A stretch of DNA of 64,000 nucleotides from Grifola frondosa (Eukaryota > Basidiomycota > Agaricomycetes > Polyporales > Grifolaceae). Below, piece by piece: positions 10,645 through 23,409 of this stretch. The stretch lies in assembly GCA_001683735.1 (NCBI GenBank), contig LUGG01000005.1, positions 1,984,001 to 2,048,000 on the forward strand, given 5' to 3'. Each line of letters opens with the position of its first letter. The first letter of the stretch is position 1. The notes below the pieces were generated by a model. The model was not told the origin of the DNA. It worked only from the letters and a program-made list of their open reading frames with translations, and ran no database searches. The translations under genes were made by a program, and so were the position numbers.

Positions 10645-11878
10645 TCATACCTGGCAGTCGATCTCTTTACGAACAAACATCTTCGTCTCCAAATCCTTAG
10701 TCTCGCTCTCCGTTACACATATGTCCAAAGTTGATGGAACCTGGGTGGATCCAGATCCAGTGGTGAAATGGATAGCCTGAATCTTTGACATCCCGATGGA
10801 GTCGGACCGCGATTCCTTTCCCATAATTGTATTTGCTGTGGCTGTGGACCATCCTTTTCCTTGAGCGACGTGGAATACAATCAAAAGTTGGGCCACAATC
10901 TAATACAGAGTTGAGCTGGATGGAACAGGAATGGCACAATGAGACGACGAACTTCAATTTCTCCAAGTGCCTGGAGGAACGTGTTCGCGACGGGGTTCCC
11001 AATAATGAAAGGAATTAAAAACAACAGCGCAAATGCTGAGAAGAGCGCAGCAGATTCCACCAATATCGTCGCGATTCCAACGTAATGACATCCATGGGCA
11101 GGTCCGAGGAGCTTGCTCAATTTGTGACGATGGTACATGAGGCGAAGGACAATCAAGATTGTGATGGAGACGTTGAGAGCGATTATCAGAGAGAGACATG
11201 GAAGGGTGAAATTGACAGCTGTCCCTGTGGTCTGAAATGGTGATGTAGATGGCGTGGATACCTGTTTGAGCCAGAGCACACTCAAGCCTGAAACACATTG
11301 AGATTCCAAGAGAGTAATTGACGATATATCGGGCTCACTGAAGGATGCGCAGTATCCCAAGCATGGTATTAATGCTATGGCCCACAACGGCAGTCGCGAG
11401 TCTCGGTAAATGACCAGGTAGCGCCAGAGCTGGAGTCGAAGTCAGATATACGGGTCAAGTGCTGGATAAAAATATTGTAGACGCATACCATCAATGCATC
11501 TGAGCACCAACTGGCTACAGCGAAAGCGGTGTTCCCCATTGCATCGACGGGGATGGAATACATGTTATTCTCATATGCATTGGGTCCCCCAGGAAAATTG
11601 CGATTGTCAACGAAGGCCAGCTGGGTGAACTTGGCGTCGGCAGCCATGACGAGGGAACCGAGAATGAACATGACCGAGATATAGATGAGCAATATGATAT
11701 CACGTTTTCGTTTAGGTCTGCTATGTCGGAGGGAGACGAAGAGGAGACGGAAGCACATGGAGAAAAGAGTTAGGACTACTCCGTAACCAACGCCACTGAG
11801 GACGCCGCCTTGGAGCCAGGTGCGCTCGTTGATGATGTCGATATGTGGTTCATTCGGAGAGTAAGAATTGTTCGACAT
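10645..11878 (-). CDS. Multi-pass membrane protein of a basidiomycete-wide family
   Basis: Three exons fit cleanly: 11878-11489, 11429-10953 and 10899-10645, with introns of 59 bp (11430-11488, GTATGC..AG) and 53 bp (10900-10952, GTTCGT..AG), both phase 0, giving about 373 residues. The N-terminus GYGVVLTLFSMCFRLLF is a membrane span, and further hydrophobic segments follow in all exons. Recurrent family motifs are visible: DNRNFPGGPNAYE in the first loop, LWRYLVIYRD after the second exon junction, and FHVAQGKGW near the end. This seven-span-like architecture is common as multi-copy hypothetical proteins in Agaricomycetes; function is unknown. The C-terminal CAG-GTATGA at the stop could also be a splice donor, so the end may extend. 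Confidence 0.82.
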
Positions 11879-13467
11879 GATGTAGTGCGAGGGGTGCGAC
11901 CATTTCTAACATCGTTGTGCTTTTTATATGGTCACGATGGGATGGAACACATTCCTTCAGTAAGGGTAGTACGTCCAGAACTAGTGTCATGTGCTCACCA
12001 GCGACTGCTGTGACCATTGATGTCATGAATTTAACTCGTGCATGCACACTCGAAAATACAAATTTAGACGCGAAAAGGTTTACGAGGTAATGGCCCCGAT
12101 CGTATGGAACAGAAGACCAGTTGATCTAGGCTATACAACCCCAGACACAGAACCAATCGGCGCATTACATGGACGACGTACTCACTGCTCAGTCGAGTAC
12201 GACAAGAGATCAAACCTTCTGTAGTAATGCAGGGTTTAGGATGTGCCAGAATGCCGGCTCCACTGGACATTGATCATAACTGAGGCTGCGCAGCTGCAGC
12301 GCGGAATCAGAAACATGAGAAAAAAAAAGCTGTACTGCACCTTCTGTCTTCCTCACGGAAATACCATTACGCTCTGTGCACTCGAACTTTATCGTCTTAT
12401 ACCTTGGCATACACATGTTGTGATCATATTTGAACTGCAGACATTTGCTATATCTCACCTATAATATCAGACGGTGAACGTTTGAACACCGTATTGTGAC
12501 TGCGGTCCGCGGGGTGGCTGGCATGCTATGATCGGATCGCGACCGTCCATATTCTAGACATGCTTTTTCGGAGAGTTCTTTGGTGTTAAGCGCTGAGCGC
12601 TTTCATGTAATCGAATTGCGCGCTCGGCAAGTTTGACTAGGAAGAAAAGGGGTCCCATCCGTAGCCTAGAGCATATTGTTCGCCACGATGCCTTATCCCT
12701 CTAAGCCCGATCAACATACTCAGAACATGATACCAATCTTTCGTCCCCAAATCACAATGCCACATATCCTATAATTATCGCAGAGTACGGTTGTATCCAA
12801 AAGAGCACTCATCGACTTACCATTCGAGGGTTCATACCGTCCAGTGCTCCGTGAGGAAACCGTTGACGGGAATAGAGGTCGGTCTCTGATGAAAGACGTG
12901 AACGAACTTGAATCGTCACCCACGTTTCGGCATGTTATCCCTACGTAAAATCTCCTATCTCCGGTATGTGAATGAATGACGGTGGCGGCGCTTCTTGACA
13001 TGAGATTTGTGACACGACGCCGCTGGTCATGGTATATATTAGCCTAAAATGACTTGTTACATCTTTACTTTCTGGGTTCATGTCTTCCCGGTCTATATCA
13101 CGTTTTCAATAGCAAAATGTCTAGACCAAGCTCTCAGTTTTGGGACGTCGCATGAATCCGAAGTTAGAACATTCGATACTACGTACCTATGCAACCTTCC
13201 GATGGTTCATCAAGCACACCAATGGCTGTGCCGCTCAAATAGAATGCCGGTCATATGCAATCCCCGAAGGAATGCACTAACACCGCAATCACGCATGTTT
13301 AGGATGTAGATGACCTCGGACACAATAGACTGTAGAACCGCCATTACAGAAAACATCCCCGTTTCAGACCTTTGATGTGCCTGAAGGTTGGCTGAAGAGT
13401 CAACAGCGTAAATACCCAAGTGGACCTTGATCAATGTCCAGTTCCGAACACCCACCATCAGACGACA
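11879..13467. other. No gene seen
   Basis: The right-hand part of the promoter of the membrane protein should lie just after 11878. Beyond it no protein-like frame is visible. Confidence 0.45.
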
Positions 13468-13626
13468 ATGTCATTCTTCAAATACGTTGCATTCTTGCTT
13501 GTCTCTTCCCTCGTCGCCGCCGCCATGCCTGGAGACTCATGTCCCGCGGGTGATGACTGTTGGATAGCATCGAGTCAGTCTGTCTTAAAGACTAATGTTG
13601 CTCACCAGTATGCTGATGATCTATAA
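13468..13626 (+). CDS. Possible small secreted protein
   Basis: The frame starts MSFFKYVAFLLVSSLVAAA, a clean secretory signal peptide (about 19 residues), followed by PGDSCPAGDDCW with two cysteines, and stops after 53 codons. Small cysteine-containing secreted proteins are common in this group of fungi. The gene may continue through an intron (a CAG acceptor lies near 13658), so the 3' end is uncertain. No family is recognised. It could be a chance frame, but the signal peptide is convincing. Confidence 0.35.
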   Translation: MSFFKYVAFLLVSSLVAAAMPGDSCPAGDDCWIASSQSVLKTNVAHQYADDL

Positions 13627-16600
13627 AAGATCATGACATTTAGTTTCTCATATTGCAGGTAGAATGGCATATGCTTATTCTTTTAGCAGGACTCAGGAGT
13701 AAACTACATTACGGAGCCGACGCACCTACCAATACTGACTAAGTTCCCGCCGCCGCTCACGAATGGATACGCTGTGCACCAAGAACGACTGGATCACGAC
13801 CGCAACGATGCCTTCCGCCAACTTATGTTAGCCAATTAGGAAGCCGAATATGCTGGAAGTTACTTACGGCGATCTAGCCATGTCCATGCTGCGCCGTGAC
13901 CAACCAAACATGTACGCGTACAATCACAATCGCACCCTATTCGCCTCTGCATGGGTGCGTGCATGCAGTTAGACGAGGTAGAGAAGGTGTGCGCGGTACC
14001 CACGGCAGGCCCCAGCTGGTCGACGTTCCCCAGTTCCCATGCTGCGCCAGAAGTCGGGGTTAGTTCTAGCTCTTGCTCTAAGCGTCATGTTAGTAGCTCG
14101 AATGTATGTACTCGATGTAGAACATGAATACATGCCCAAAATGTAGTACAGTAACCTTTCTAACTTAGTGCATCAGGCCTTAGTATAGCTTCTTAGCATT
14201 CTGGTCACTACCTATAAATTCGACGAAAAGCAAAGTGTTGTCCTGTCAGCTCCTGCTTGGCTGCTGAGGTCCCACATCAACCTACCGATGAAGATCAGCA
14301 CAAAATGCAGTGCATGCGTACGGACATAGCAGCTGAGTTTGAAGACGTTCGCTGTGCCTGATCAGCGCCGGGGAGGCAACCGACTCGGCCTTGAGCTCCA
14401 CCGATCCGTGCGCCGTGGTCACCCTCATGATGGACGCGCCAGCGTGCGTCGTCTCCGCCGGGGTGGTGGGGTGCCCCGGGGCCTATGTCCGCGCTTGCAG
14501 GGCGCCCGGGAATGGGGGTCGCGCATTGGGCGTTTTACGTTGGGGTCTTGCGTGTGTCTTTGTGGGGTGCTCTTTCGCAGCTTCCAGGAATCAAATGCTG
14601 GTTTGGGATAGTGCACAGGTTCCGAAGTGCGTAGGGGTCGTTCGTTCCTAATTTTCGCGGAGCAACAGCGTCGCCTACCCACCACTTGAGGTCTGCAGAG
14701 CTCGGAGGCCGCTATTGAATACTGGCTTGATAGGATGCAGGGGATTCGCGCATCAGCAACAAATAAAGAAACGATGGATATGCCTGGCACCGGGACGATT
14801 ATGGTCGGAAAGGAGCGATGTCGGTCGGTTGGCCATACAAGCCTTGGCTGGAATAGGGCTAACTCCGAGATATGTCCTATACCAACATATCTGCGCAGAG
14901 AAAATGTTAGTCCGCGGGTGACAACTATGAATACCCGACGAATCATGAGCACAACAGGCGAGAAATATCAGACTGGTCAATCATCAACAAGCAAAGCACA
15001 GATGTATAGGACGGACCGAAACCCGAACTGCCGGTGAAATGGGTGTACCACTAGCATCTCAATTCGGCAGAGGGTAACCACCAGCAAGAGATGCATGGCG
15101 CGCCTGACGAGGTGATCTCGAACATCTTCATCCAATCATTAAGTGGCCGCAGGCGTTAGCAACTGGAAGGTGGCATCACTCGCGAAAGCTGCTGAAGTAA
15201 TGCCTAGCCTCAAATATCGATGAACGCTCGATGAACATCGCACGTCCGCATGGTTAATCGCAGTAGAACGCAACGAACGTCGAGCTAGAGCAGACGGGTA
15301 GCATGGTGAAACCCGGCGGCAACCCGCGCGTGCATAGCTCAGCGCTCAGTACGTACAGCGCTTGATATTTTTAAGGTTAGGGCTGGATTTAATCTCAAGA
15401 TGTTAATTCCAAGCTTGTCCATCATCAATTAATTTACACGACTCAGTACATCCCGGGCTACATCCCGATTCCGTCCCACGCTTCTTACCCTTGTAGCTTC
15501 CTATCCTGTCTTGCTTTTTGCGTGAATGCCGAAGCGCTGAGCGCTGGCGCTTGACTCTTGAGCATTGAGCGCCGAAACTTAGCGCGTTTAGTTCTTGTCT
15601 TACCCTGCGAGATGCAGAACTAACTAACATTTGAACATGTTTTGTACCCTTGTCCACCTCAAAAGGTATCACAATACGTGCCCAGGTATTCCCAGATAAG
15701 CCTTTTAAAGAATGTTTCTTGCGCAGAAACTGAAATCAGGGAACCATTTAATCTTCGGCTCCCACTCTAGTTGACCAAGTTCTGCCATATCCGGGGGCTT
15801 TTTTGTGGACGACATTTTCGCCTTGGATGAATCGATGATGCGTCGCAGACGCATCTTGACCGTTCCTTCAACAAGTATCCATCTTCACACTACCATTCTC
15901 CTGTGCTTAGCTTTGCATGACAGTGCAAGCGCCACACGACTCGCGCATGCACGCAGAGTGTATCCTCAGACATAGGGCGCGCATCCAGGACAGGCCTCCG
16001 ACAAGCACGACCTCATTCCAACTGGAGTTGCGTGCGCGTGCACCGGACCCCTCGCTTCGAAGACCAATGCATGCGCACGTTCACACTCGACAATGACAGC
16101 AAGGGGAGCATGTTCAGTGTGGAGCGTGTGTACCGGCCAGCTGCTCACGTATCCCACAAGTAGACCTTAGTGCGTGTGTTCGAGATACTCTTTCCCCCTC
16201 CGCCCCCTCTCCAGCTGCATATCCCAGCTGAATTGCTTCGGTTACGGCCGTGGCCTGCATGTATGCGGGGAGATGCAATGCAATGCACCGTTCTCACAGG
16301 GGCCCACATTATGCGGACTATGCATGCGTCCGTGCTTTCGAGGCCGGCTGCACTCTTGACCCTGCCGTGCCTGTCCACACTCATCTCGAGCTCTCCGGAG
16401 CGCGGTGTGCTGAGGGAATGCCCGGCTGGTTAAGAGGAAGGCATATGTTGAGCTGACTTGCAGAGGCTGACCGTGGTGACGAGCAGTTGAATCACTACCT
16501 CGGGTTGAATTTGATTAACTGATTGGGCGATGTTATTCGATTGCACTGCATGATCGACCGAGTGCGATCGATCATGAGCCTCGATGCTCGACTCCGCGAG

Positions 16601-17755
16601 CCGACTCAACATGAATGTCTGAATATACGGACAGGAATATTTGAGAGCCTGGGATGCCATCGATAGCTCGAGCCTCTCCATGGTGACACTCTACCAGCGA
16701 GCTAACCGCTGACGATTATCCAATAAGCCAATATTCCCTCGACTCCAAGTTGGTGAAAGGAAAGCATCATCAGAATCTGCGATGATGCCTCCGTCTATAG
16801 CCCCAAAGAACCATCGCCCTTCTTCACGTACCACAGACAGTATCATCGGTGCATTCCTGGACATAATGCGCCGGATATTTTCACTCTAGCACTTTCCTTC
16901 CACGACTCCTCCAGTGCTCTCTGCGTCGGAGGACGCGCGCTGTGGATTGAATGCTAGCGCATGATGTTTTCTTACCGAATCATGTCGAGTCTTTGGTAGC
17001 ACGACATAGACATTTGAATATTTATATTACCTGACTCAGCCTAACACATGCGTCGTACTACGATCCATCGTCAACATCTGTTATGAATGTTGCCGATTCA
17101 GGCTTCCACCATCCTCCAGCAACAACGCGCACGCCAGACTAGACAGTTTTTCATACGAACGTTTGGGCAATACCATACCATTGAAGGGCCTAATCAGCGA
17201 TCACTCAAAGTGAGCATCTATGAGATCCATGATGCATCTCAACCGACCTCGATGGATTCCCCCACGCGATTAGGACAAGCGTGTCCATGCGCTTCACAAC
17301 CGAGCCTCACGTCATGCCTCTGGCGGGACCTCAAGCTCATGAGCATATTAATGCGGCTTGCTACGGACTCCTAGAGGTGATCTCCCTTGATGAGCGTAAG
17401 CTTGGTAGCTGGCGCCGTCGAGGCCACGCGCAGGCCTCCCGTACGAGGGAAGTAGTTGAGTTGTATTTAACTGCATTTACGAAGTCGTTGATGAAGGGCT
17501 TGTTGAACCAAGATGCTTTCTAGAGGACGTCGTCTCTCGCTAGTTGGGCTCATAACTACCCATGCCTATTGAAAACAGATAACATCTGCATTTTAAACCG
17601 ACATTTATGGCAGAAATCAATTACACGTACTCATGATAATTAGCGGATGCGACATTGTTACAACATGGAGAACAGAATAGGATACACTGGGGTGCACGGA
17701 TGGTTAATCCTGCTCGAACGAATACTCACACCTCTGTAACCGCGTGCCGACTTCT
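13627..17755. other. Gene-poor stretch
   Basis: About 4.1 kb without a convincing gene. Frames at 14.3-14.7, 16.2-16.5 and 17.1-17.5 kb have biased, non-protein-like composition. A short motif AGCGCTGAGCGCT at about 15533 also occurs near 12588. No RNA gene recognised. Confidence 0.45.
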
Positions 17756-18820
17756 TCATTCATGTACGGCCGTTTGATCGCGTGAGGCCTGCGCTGATTC
17801 GATAGTCTGGATAAATGCTCGAGCAAGATGGCGCAACTCCACCGGGCAGACATCGACATAGGCACTCTTAAACGCCTCGTAAAGCTGGTCCGAGGGGCGC
17901 GGGAGAGGGTAATAGGGGTCATTTGCGAAGAATGCACCCGAAAGAGCGTCTATGCAGCTCTCGTCGGAAGTCGAGTGATGCATCTGAGAATTACGTTATT
18001 CACAACTGCAACCGTAAGCCAATTGAAGGATGCTTGCCTGGTTGAAGTCGATCACATAATATCTGACGCCACCGTATCCGTCGCCACCCATTACAAACTC
18101 GATATCACGGCCGTCGAATCCAGCCACCCAATGAATGCTCCCTAGCATCTCGCCCATCCCCTGAGCTATCTCTGCGATGGGCAAGAGCATCTCAGGCTCC
18201 TCACTGAACAGCGTCATATAACGAGTCGCGTCGATTGGAAAATTAATGGGGTTTACGAAGGAGGAGATCCGGCAAGCTTTCCCGAAGTACAAACGACAGA
18301 GCATGGGCTGGTCGACCGTGTTTTTTGCCCATTCCGGATAGTACAACTCCCGGACGATGTCGGAGATGTCGCGAGGCAGTATGTGAGCTCGATCTAACAC
18401 GTATGTGGGTGCAGTGAGACCAAGCCTAAGAAAAGAGGAGGGCTTCATGACCGTGCGAGGTTCACGCACTCTTCTGACAGGAGGAGTAGGAGGAAAGGCC
18501 GTCACTTCTTTCGCGACCGGGTCGTAATACGCGAAGGCACGAGGGAGGGTAAACACAGAACCATGGTAGCAGAGATTCAGCGAGTGCAGTGTTTCAAATT
18601 CGGTGCGGAGCTCGCTTGCACGCTCCGGATATCGGACGACCTTGTAGACGACTGCCTGGCCGTGTAAGACAAAAATCGTAGCAAAACTACCAGCACCTAA
18701 GCGTTCTAGTCTGTTAGACTCTGTAGTACTAGAATTAGCACCAAAGCCTTGGGACATCATGCAGGGGGGCGTCAAATGATGGTTTCGAGCTGAGCGTTGC
18801 AGTTGAAGAGCATAGCGCAC
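17756..18820 (-). CDS. DUF3669-family protein
   Basis: Exon 1 (18820-18038) and exon 2 (17983-17756) join across a 54-bp intron (17984-18037) that starts GCAAGC, a GC-AG intron, in phase 0; total about 336 residues. An internal Met pair at residues 21-22 is an alternative start. The sequence LERLGAGSFATIFVLHGQAVVYKV resembles a nucleotide-binding glycine loop and lysine strand, and YVIDFNQ near the exon junction resembles a kinase-like DFN element, followed by FFANDPYYPLPRPSDQLY. These are the hallmarks of DUF3669 proteins of fungi, which look like remote kinase or aminoglycoside-phosphotransferase folds. Substrate and role are unknown. It faces away from the UbiA gene. Confidence 0.85.
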
Positions 18821-19921
18821 CGGCCACCTTAGACTGAGCGCCTATGATCATCTCGATGCTTATCTAATCCGCTAGCTGCAAGTTCAACATAAAATGTTTC
18901 AAGTTGTAGCGCTCTACCGTCAAGAACAAGATGTCTCGCAGTTTCAAGGACCTTGCTACCGCACGGCTTCCCACACCGCGCAGAATGCGAGACGAGTTCG
19001 ACGCTGACCCAGAACTGTGAGTAGTCTTTCAAAGCTATTTCTCGTCCTTTTCACCCCCAGCACTCCCCAGGGTTTGTAATAGCTAGTCCTTGGTCGTATT
19101 TGTTTAGAACTTCACGAACGTCCTGGAACACCTACCCACATCACAACTACGAGATTCCGCCACTTCAGGATCGAGTCTTTGACAAAGACGAAACACGTAC
19201 CAGCTATAGTATACTAGTGATATGAACTTTACTCTTCCAGGAAAGTAACTGATACGACCCCTCACTCCTTCCAAACAGCATTAAGTCCTAAAACGTTCGT
19301 TCTTCTTGAACATAGTTCATAATCCGCTCACTCCAATGTTTATTTACATGTGTCAGGTACATCAGAAGGCTATCACAAAACTAGCAAAACCTCTGCAAGA
19401 GTGCCATGTCACTTCGGACATATATGTAGTAGCTATACACTGTGTTTAGAATGGGAATGGGTCCGTCGTTTCTATCGTTCAAGAAATTTGAATCGATACC
19501 CAAGGCGCAGGTACTGCTCCGAGTTTCAACGGATGAGGCAAACTTGTTGGATGCCCGTTCCCCAGATTTGGCCGATGTGGCTTGATCCCAAGGCTGCGCT
19601 ATCGGACGTTTCATTATGCGTTGAAAAATATCGATATAAACTCAAGCATTTGCGGAAGATGCGCTGTGTCGTGTCCGCGTTACTTCAACTTCCAGTATGT
19701 GCATCGTGGTCTCAAAAATTTCCGTTCTTACACTAACGTCTCACTCTATGAATTATCGCACCCGTGGTCTCCTACCCAAATCCGGTTGTTCGCTTTCTAT
19801 AGCTGTCCGACGGTGTCGTGAATACATGCTGATCATGGACTTCACATCACGTCGCAAGCATCTACACCTACACGATGTTCTCAAGATTCGCAAATCCTAT
19901 CTGTGCACTGCATCACGCATC
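18821..19921. other. No gene seen; probable shared 5' region
   Basis: Lies between the divergent DUF3669 and prenyltransferase genes and may hold both promoters. No protein-like frame. Confidence 0.5.
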
Positions 19922-20967
19922 ATGGTTGTAACATTTGTACAGCTGTTATTCGTGTCTTGCTCTTTTGCTCGACGTCATCTCTACATCGCCCTTCTATTCA
20001 CGTGGACGGACTATAAGACCATATTCCTTCCTATAGTGGGTAAAACGTGAATTGCTGCCTCTTAAATATAACTGATAGTTCTTATCTGCAGACTGCATTT
20101 GCTTGCGCAACAGCGCCTTTGCACTCATTCCGCAATCTACTGCATGGCTGGGTTTGGATCTGGTTTCATTTGCTCATGTGCAATGTCTCCAACCAGTCCA
20201 AGACCGAGCTGGAGGATGCGATAAATAGAGCTTGGAGACCTCTCCCGTCCGGTCGAATTCGCGAGTCGCAAGCACGCATCCTCCGCTGGACAACTGTAGT
20301 GCTATGCTTCCTATTATCATCCGCTTACAGCGTCGACATGGTCATGGTCACATCCGGGCTGGTACTGACCACAATATTATACGACGATGCTGGCCTAGCC
20401 TGGAACGCGATGGGGAAGAACCTCTGTAATATCGGTGGTTACACCACATTCGAGATTGGCGCTATGAAGATTATGGGTATGGCGTCTTCTCGCCCGCTCG
20501 GTGTTTATTAACTGATACCGTCCTTCTAGGTTCGAGCGCGGAATTAGATGAGATTAGCATTTCCGCTGTCATGCTCAGCGGAATCATGATATTCACGACA
20601 ATCCAGGCTCAAGACTTTGCTGATGTAGAAGGAGATGCAGCGCTTGGGCGCATGACGTTCCCGATCTACGCACCGACGTTCTCGAGGGTCTTTACGCTCA
20701 TCGCTATCCTCGCATGGTCCACCATCCTCAGCTGGTACTGGAGCATTGGAATCATCGGCCGAACGATTTTCATTGCGCTCGGATTTTATGTTGGGCTGCG
20801 GTATTATTGCTGGCGCACGCCTAACGTCGATAAACGGTCATACATCGTGTACAGTGTATGTTGTTTCCTGTTCTTGTGGATCTTGCTGATGAACGTGATT
20901 TCAGGTCTGGTTGATTTTAGCGCATATATTGCCGCTTCAAGCTAGGATAGGTATCTGGTCGTTCTGA
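19922..20967 (+). CDS. UbiA-family prenyltransferase
   Basis: Four exons (19922-20035, 20092-20476, 20530-20855, 20905-20967) with introns of 56, 53 and 49 bp give about 295 residues, the usual size for fungal UbiA enzymes. The first Asp-rich site is NQSKTELED (about residues 72-80, the NQxxxxxxD type) and the second is DFADVEGD (about 195-202). Several hydrophobic spans follow, as expected for an integral membrane enzyme that transfers a prenyl group from a diphosphate donor to an aromatic or other acceptor. The short last exon (VWLILAHILP) fits the family C-terminus. The first exon's start codon is the least certain part. Fungal relatives act in meroterpenoid and prenylated-aromatic pathways, which fits the AFR nearby. 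The acceptor is unknown. Confidence 0.9.
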
Positions 20968-21810
20968 CGTCGATACGCTCATAGAAATAATGGGTAGATG
21001 CTTCATCTCACGTTGGTATTTTTTGATATCTTGTCCCATTTTCCGCTGAATATTAGTCGAGTAGATGTACTCGGCCTGAAGATAACTCTTGTAGTGAGAA
21101 AATATGAAGATATCGGTAATGGTAACGTTTACTGTTGCATCCTGAAATAGATTAATTATCTCGTGATACTGTCCAAAATATGAAAGGAACGGAATATATT
21201 GAGAATTGTAGGAAGGAGACAATCTGGCAGACGCTGGTGAAGCCATCCTATCACCGACTTGGAAGAATCAGGGGCAGAACACAATCACGCCTCCGACCGG
21301 AGAATTCAAGGAAGCCTTTTGACTTGTTGCATGATAGCTCTCCTCGATGGTCCACGAATGCGAAGATAGCTGCTTGCCTCCCATGTTCTCGTTCCTGCTG
21401 ATGATTATTCTCATGGACTCACCGGTCCTTCATCCTTCTTTCTCTTACTTGAAGGAGATAGGAAGTACATGGCTCCAGGGTCCCGATACGCAGAAGCTGG
21501 ATGCAGAATGTTACATTGAAGGAAAGAGCCGCATCCTATGCGCGGACGAATGACCACTCATCTGTACTTTGCCGGCAGCGAATTTGACTCGAAGAAGGTC
21601 TTGAATCAAGGACCTATCTAGGTGGCAGGGAGCAGCCTTGGCGGGCAACGCAACGGCTACTCAATCAATGATCATAATCGTGCTTCAACTTTCAGAGTTT
21701 ATTCATCGTGCCAGGGAACTGCCGCACGCCGTTCACATCAATCCATCTGCATAAGTACTGAAGCGTCACAATGGCGACGAACCCCCACGCTCGGCGCACT
21801 ACTCGCGACA
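20968..21810. other. No gene seen
   Basis: No protein-like frame; probably contains the promoter of the barrel-protein gene. Confidence 0.5.
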
Positions 21811-22421
21811 ATGTCCACCACCCTCACTCAGATCATCACATTCGCTGCCTCTGAGGCCTATCGTGCAGACCCGCAGGGGACACTCGCGCCGTATATTGAC
21901 CTCCTGCGGGTGGCCACTGGATCAGTAAAGTACACCTGCGAATACAAAGGCCAAGCAACGGCACTGACCAATGGTGAATGTCTAGGAGCTACCACGGCCT
22001 CACGGCTCAAAGCCCTGCAGAGGTCTTTGTGTTCAACAGTGAGTGGAGACCTCCCACTAAATCACATGAAAATTGTGACATACGCACCACAGTATGGGAC
22101 GAACCGACCAGCTACGACGCCCTCTTGAACGCGTCCCGGTCCGAACCCATCATAGATGCCTTCGAGAATGCAGCTAAAGACAAGGCGACAACTATCTATG
22201 CCCAATTTCGGAGCGACCCGCGCGTCGCCGCGACGTCACCTGTCACCGAGCTTGCTCTGATCACCATGAAGGAGGGGCACACCAGGGAATCTGTCGCCAG
22301 CGACCTCGATGCGCTCATCACCCTGGGAGTCCCTCCAGCTGGCCCAACGTGGGGTCCCGTCGTGGAGTGCGATGACACGCTTGTTCTCGTCGCGGGTTGG
22401 AGATCCGTCGAGGCCTGTTAA
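21811..22421 (+). CDS. Dimeric alpha/beta-barrel (ABM or stress-barrel-like) protein
   Basis: Three exons (21811-21929, 21986-22038, 22093-22421) with introns of 56 and 54 bp join in consistent phases to about 166 residues. The pattern fits a ferredoxin-like dimeric barrel: a first strand with QIITF, then SYHGLTAQSP followed by the strand EVFVFNIWDEPTSYDAL across the exon junction, a helix, and a second half with ELALITMKEG and TLVLVAGWRSVEAC. Members include small monooxygenases, cyclases and stress proteins. Catalytic residues cannot be assigned by eye. It is transcribed in the same direction as the UbiA and AKR genes. A decayed paralogue lies at 35.6-36.0 kb. The fold call is an inference from pattern. 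Confidence 0.72.
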
Positions 22422-23409
22422 GATATCTCACGCGAGACTCACAGACACTGAGCCTTTGTTGTTTAGGCTCATAAAGAGTACCTTCAGAATCCACCTGAGC
22501 GACTGCCTGGTCTTGCGGGCGCATTGTTGCTTGCAAGCAGTTGGAAGGTGGTGGAAGCGCAGCTCGTCGAGGCAGCGTAATTTATCATGGACGTATATAA
22601 CGTCGATATATACACTCGCGAGTAGTCATATACGTTTGTCGAGTTATCGAAATATACCAGGGACATTGTCGAACCTATTTGGTGATCAGTAAATGCAGTA
22701 CATGGAAGATCTTGACTACGAAACTGTTTCTGCACTGTCAACGCGCATCTGTGGTTGAAGTTGAACGTCTTACGAACGGAATACATAGCATGGCCTTACC
22801 CTTCGGTGTTCAACGTTCACTTATGCCGTCGGTGATTGAACAGGAAGATAAGCAGCCTGCTGGAAATAACAAGTGGTCAATATTCAGTTGGTACTTACCT
22901 GGTTCAAGGGAACTACTTTCTCACCGCGAAATGGCTTTTTCAAGCTCCGATATTGGATTACGCAGTGATCGGAGTCCCGATTCTCACACCGGTGAACAAT
23001 TCAGTTCCCGGGTACTGCTACTGCCACCGTCACCACAAGCAACTTGAAGTCAGTACTCGCAAGCCAGCCCTGTAAGTTCCATTTAATCGCAGTAGTTGTT
23101 AAAAACGGAATACCGATCACGCTCGGAGGATGCACATTTTAGAAGCTCTTCTCGTTCTAGATTAGTCTCTCTCGCCAGCGTACGCCGGTGGGCTTAGACG
23201 TTGAATACTTCGGGGGAACTCTAGTTCCCCTTCTTCCCCACCGGGAGCATTAATCACCAGCGCCAGAATTTAAGCTCGAAATGAGGCACTGGCTTGATAG
23301 GGGCTCGTCAATTTAAGGTATGCCCAATCTCTTCAATAGACAGTCTCGCAACTGGAGTCCTTTCCGTCAACACAAAGACACGCGCTCTCGAACGAGCACT
23401 CCTACCGCC
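22422..23409. other. No gene seen
   Basis: No protein-like frame or repeat recognised. Confidence 0.5.

Noticed and set aside
14339..14952. Overlapping frames on both strands around 14.4-14.9 kb
   Set aside because: Basic, low-complexity composition from a GC-rich patch; no conserved motif or splice logic.
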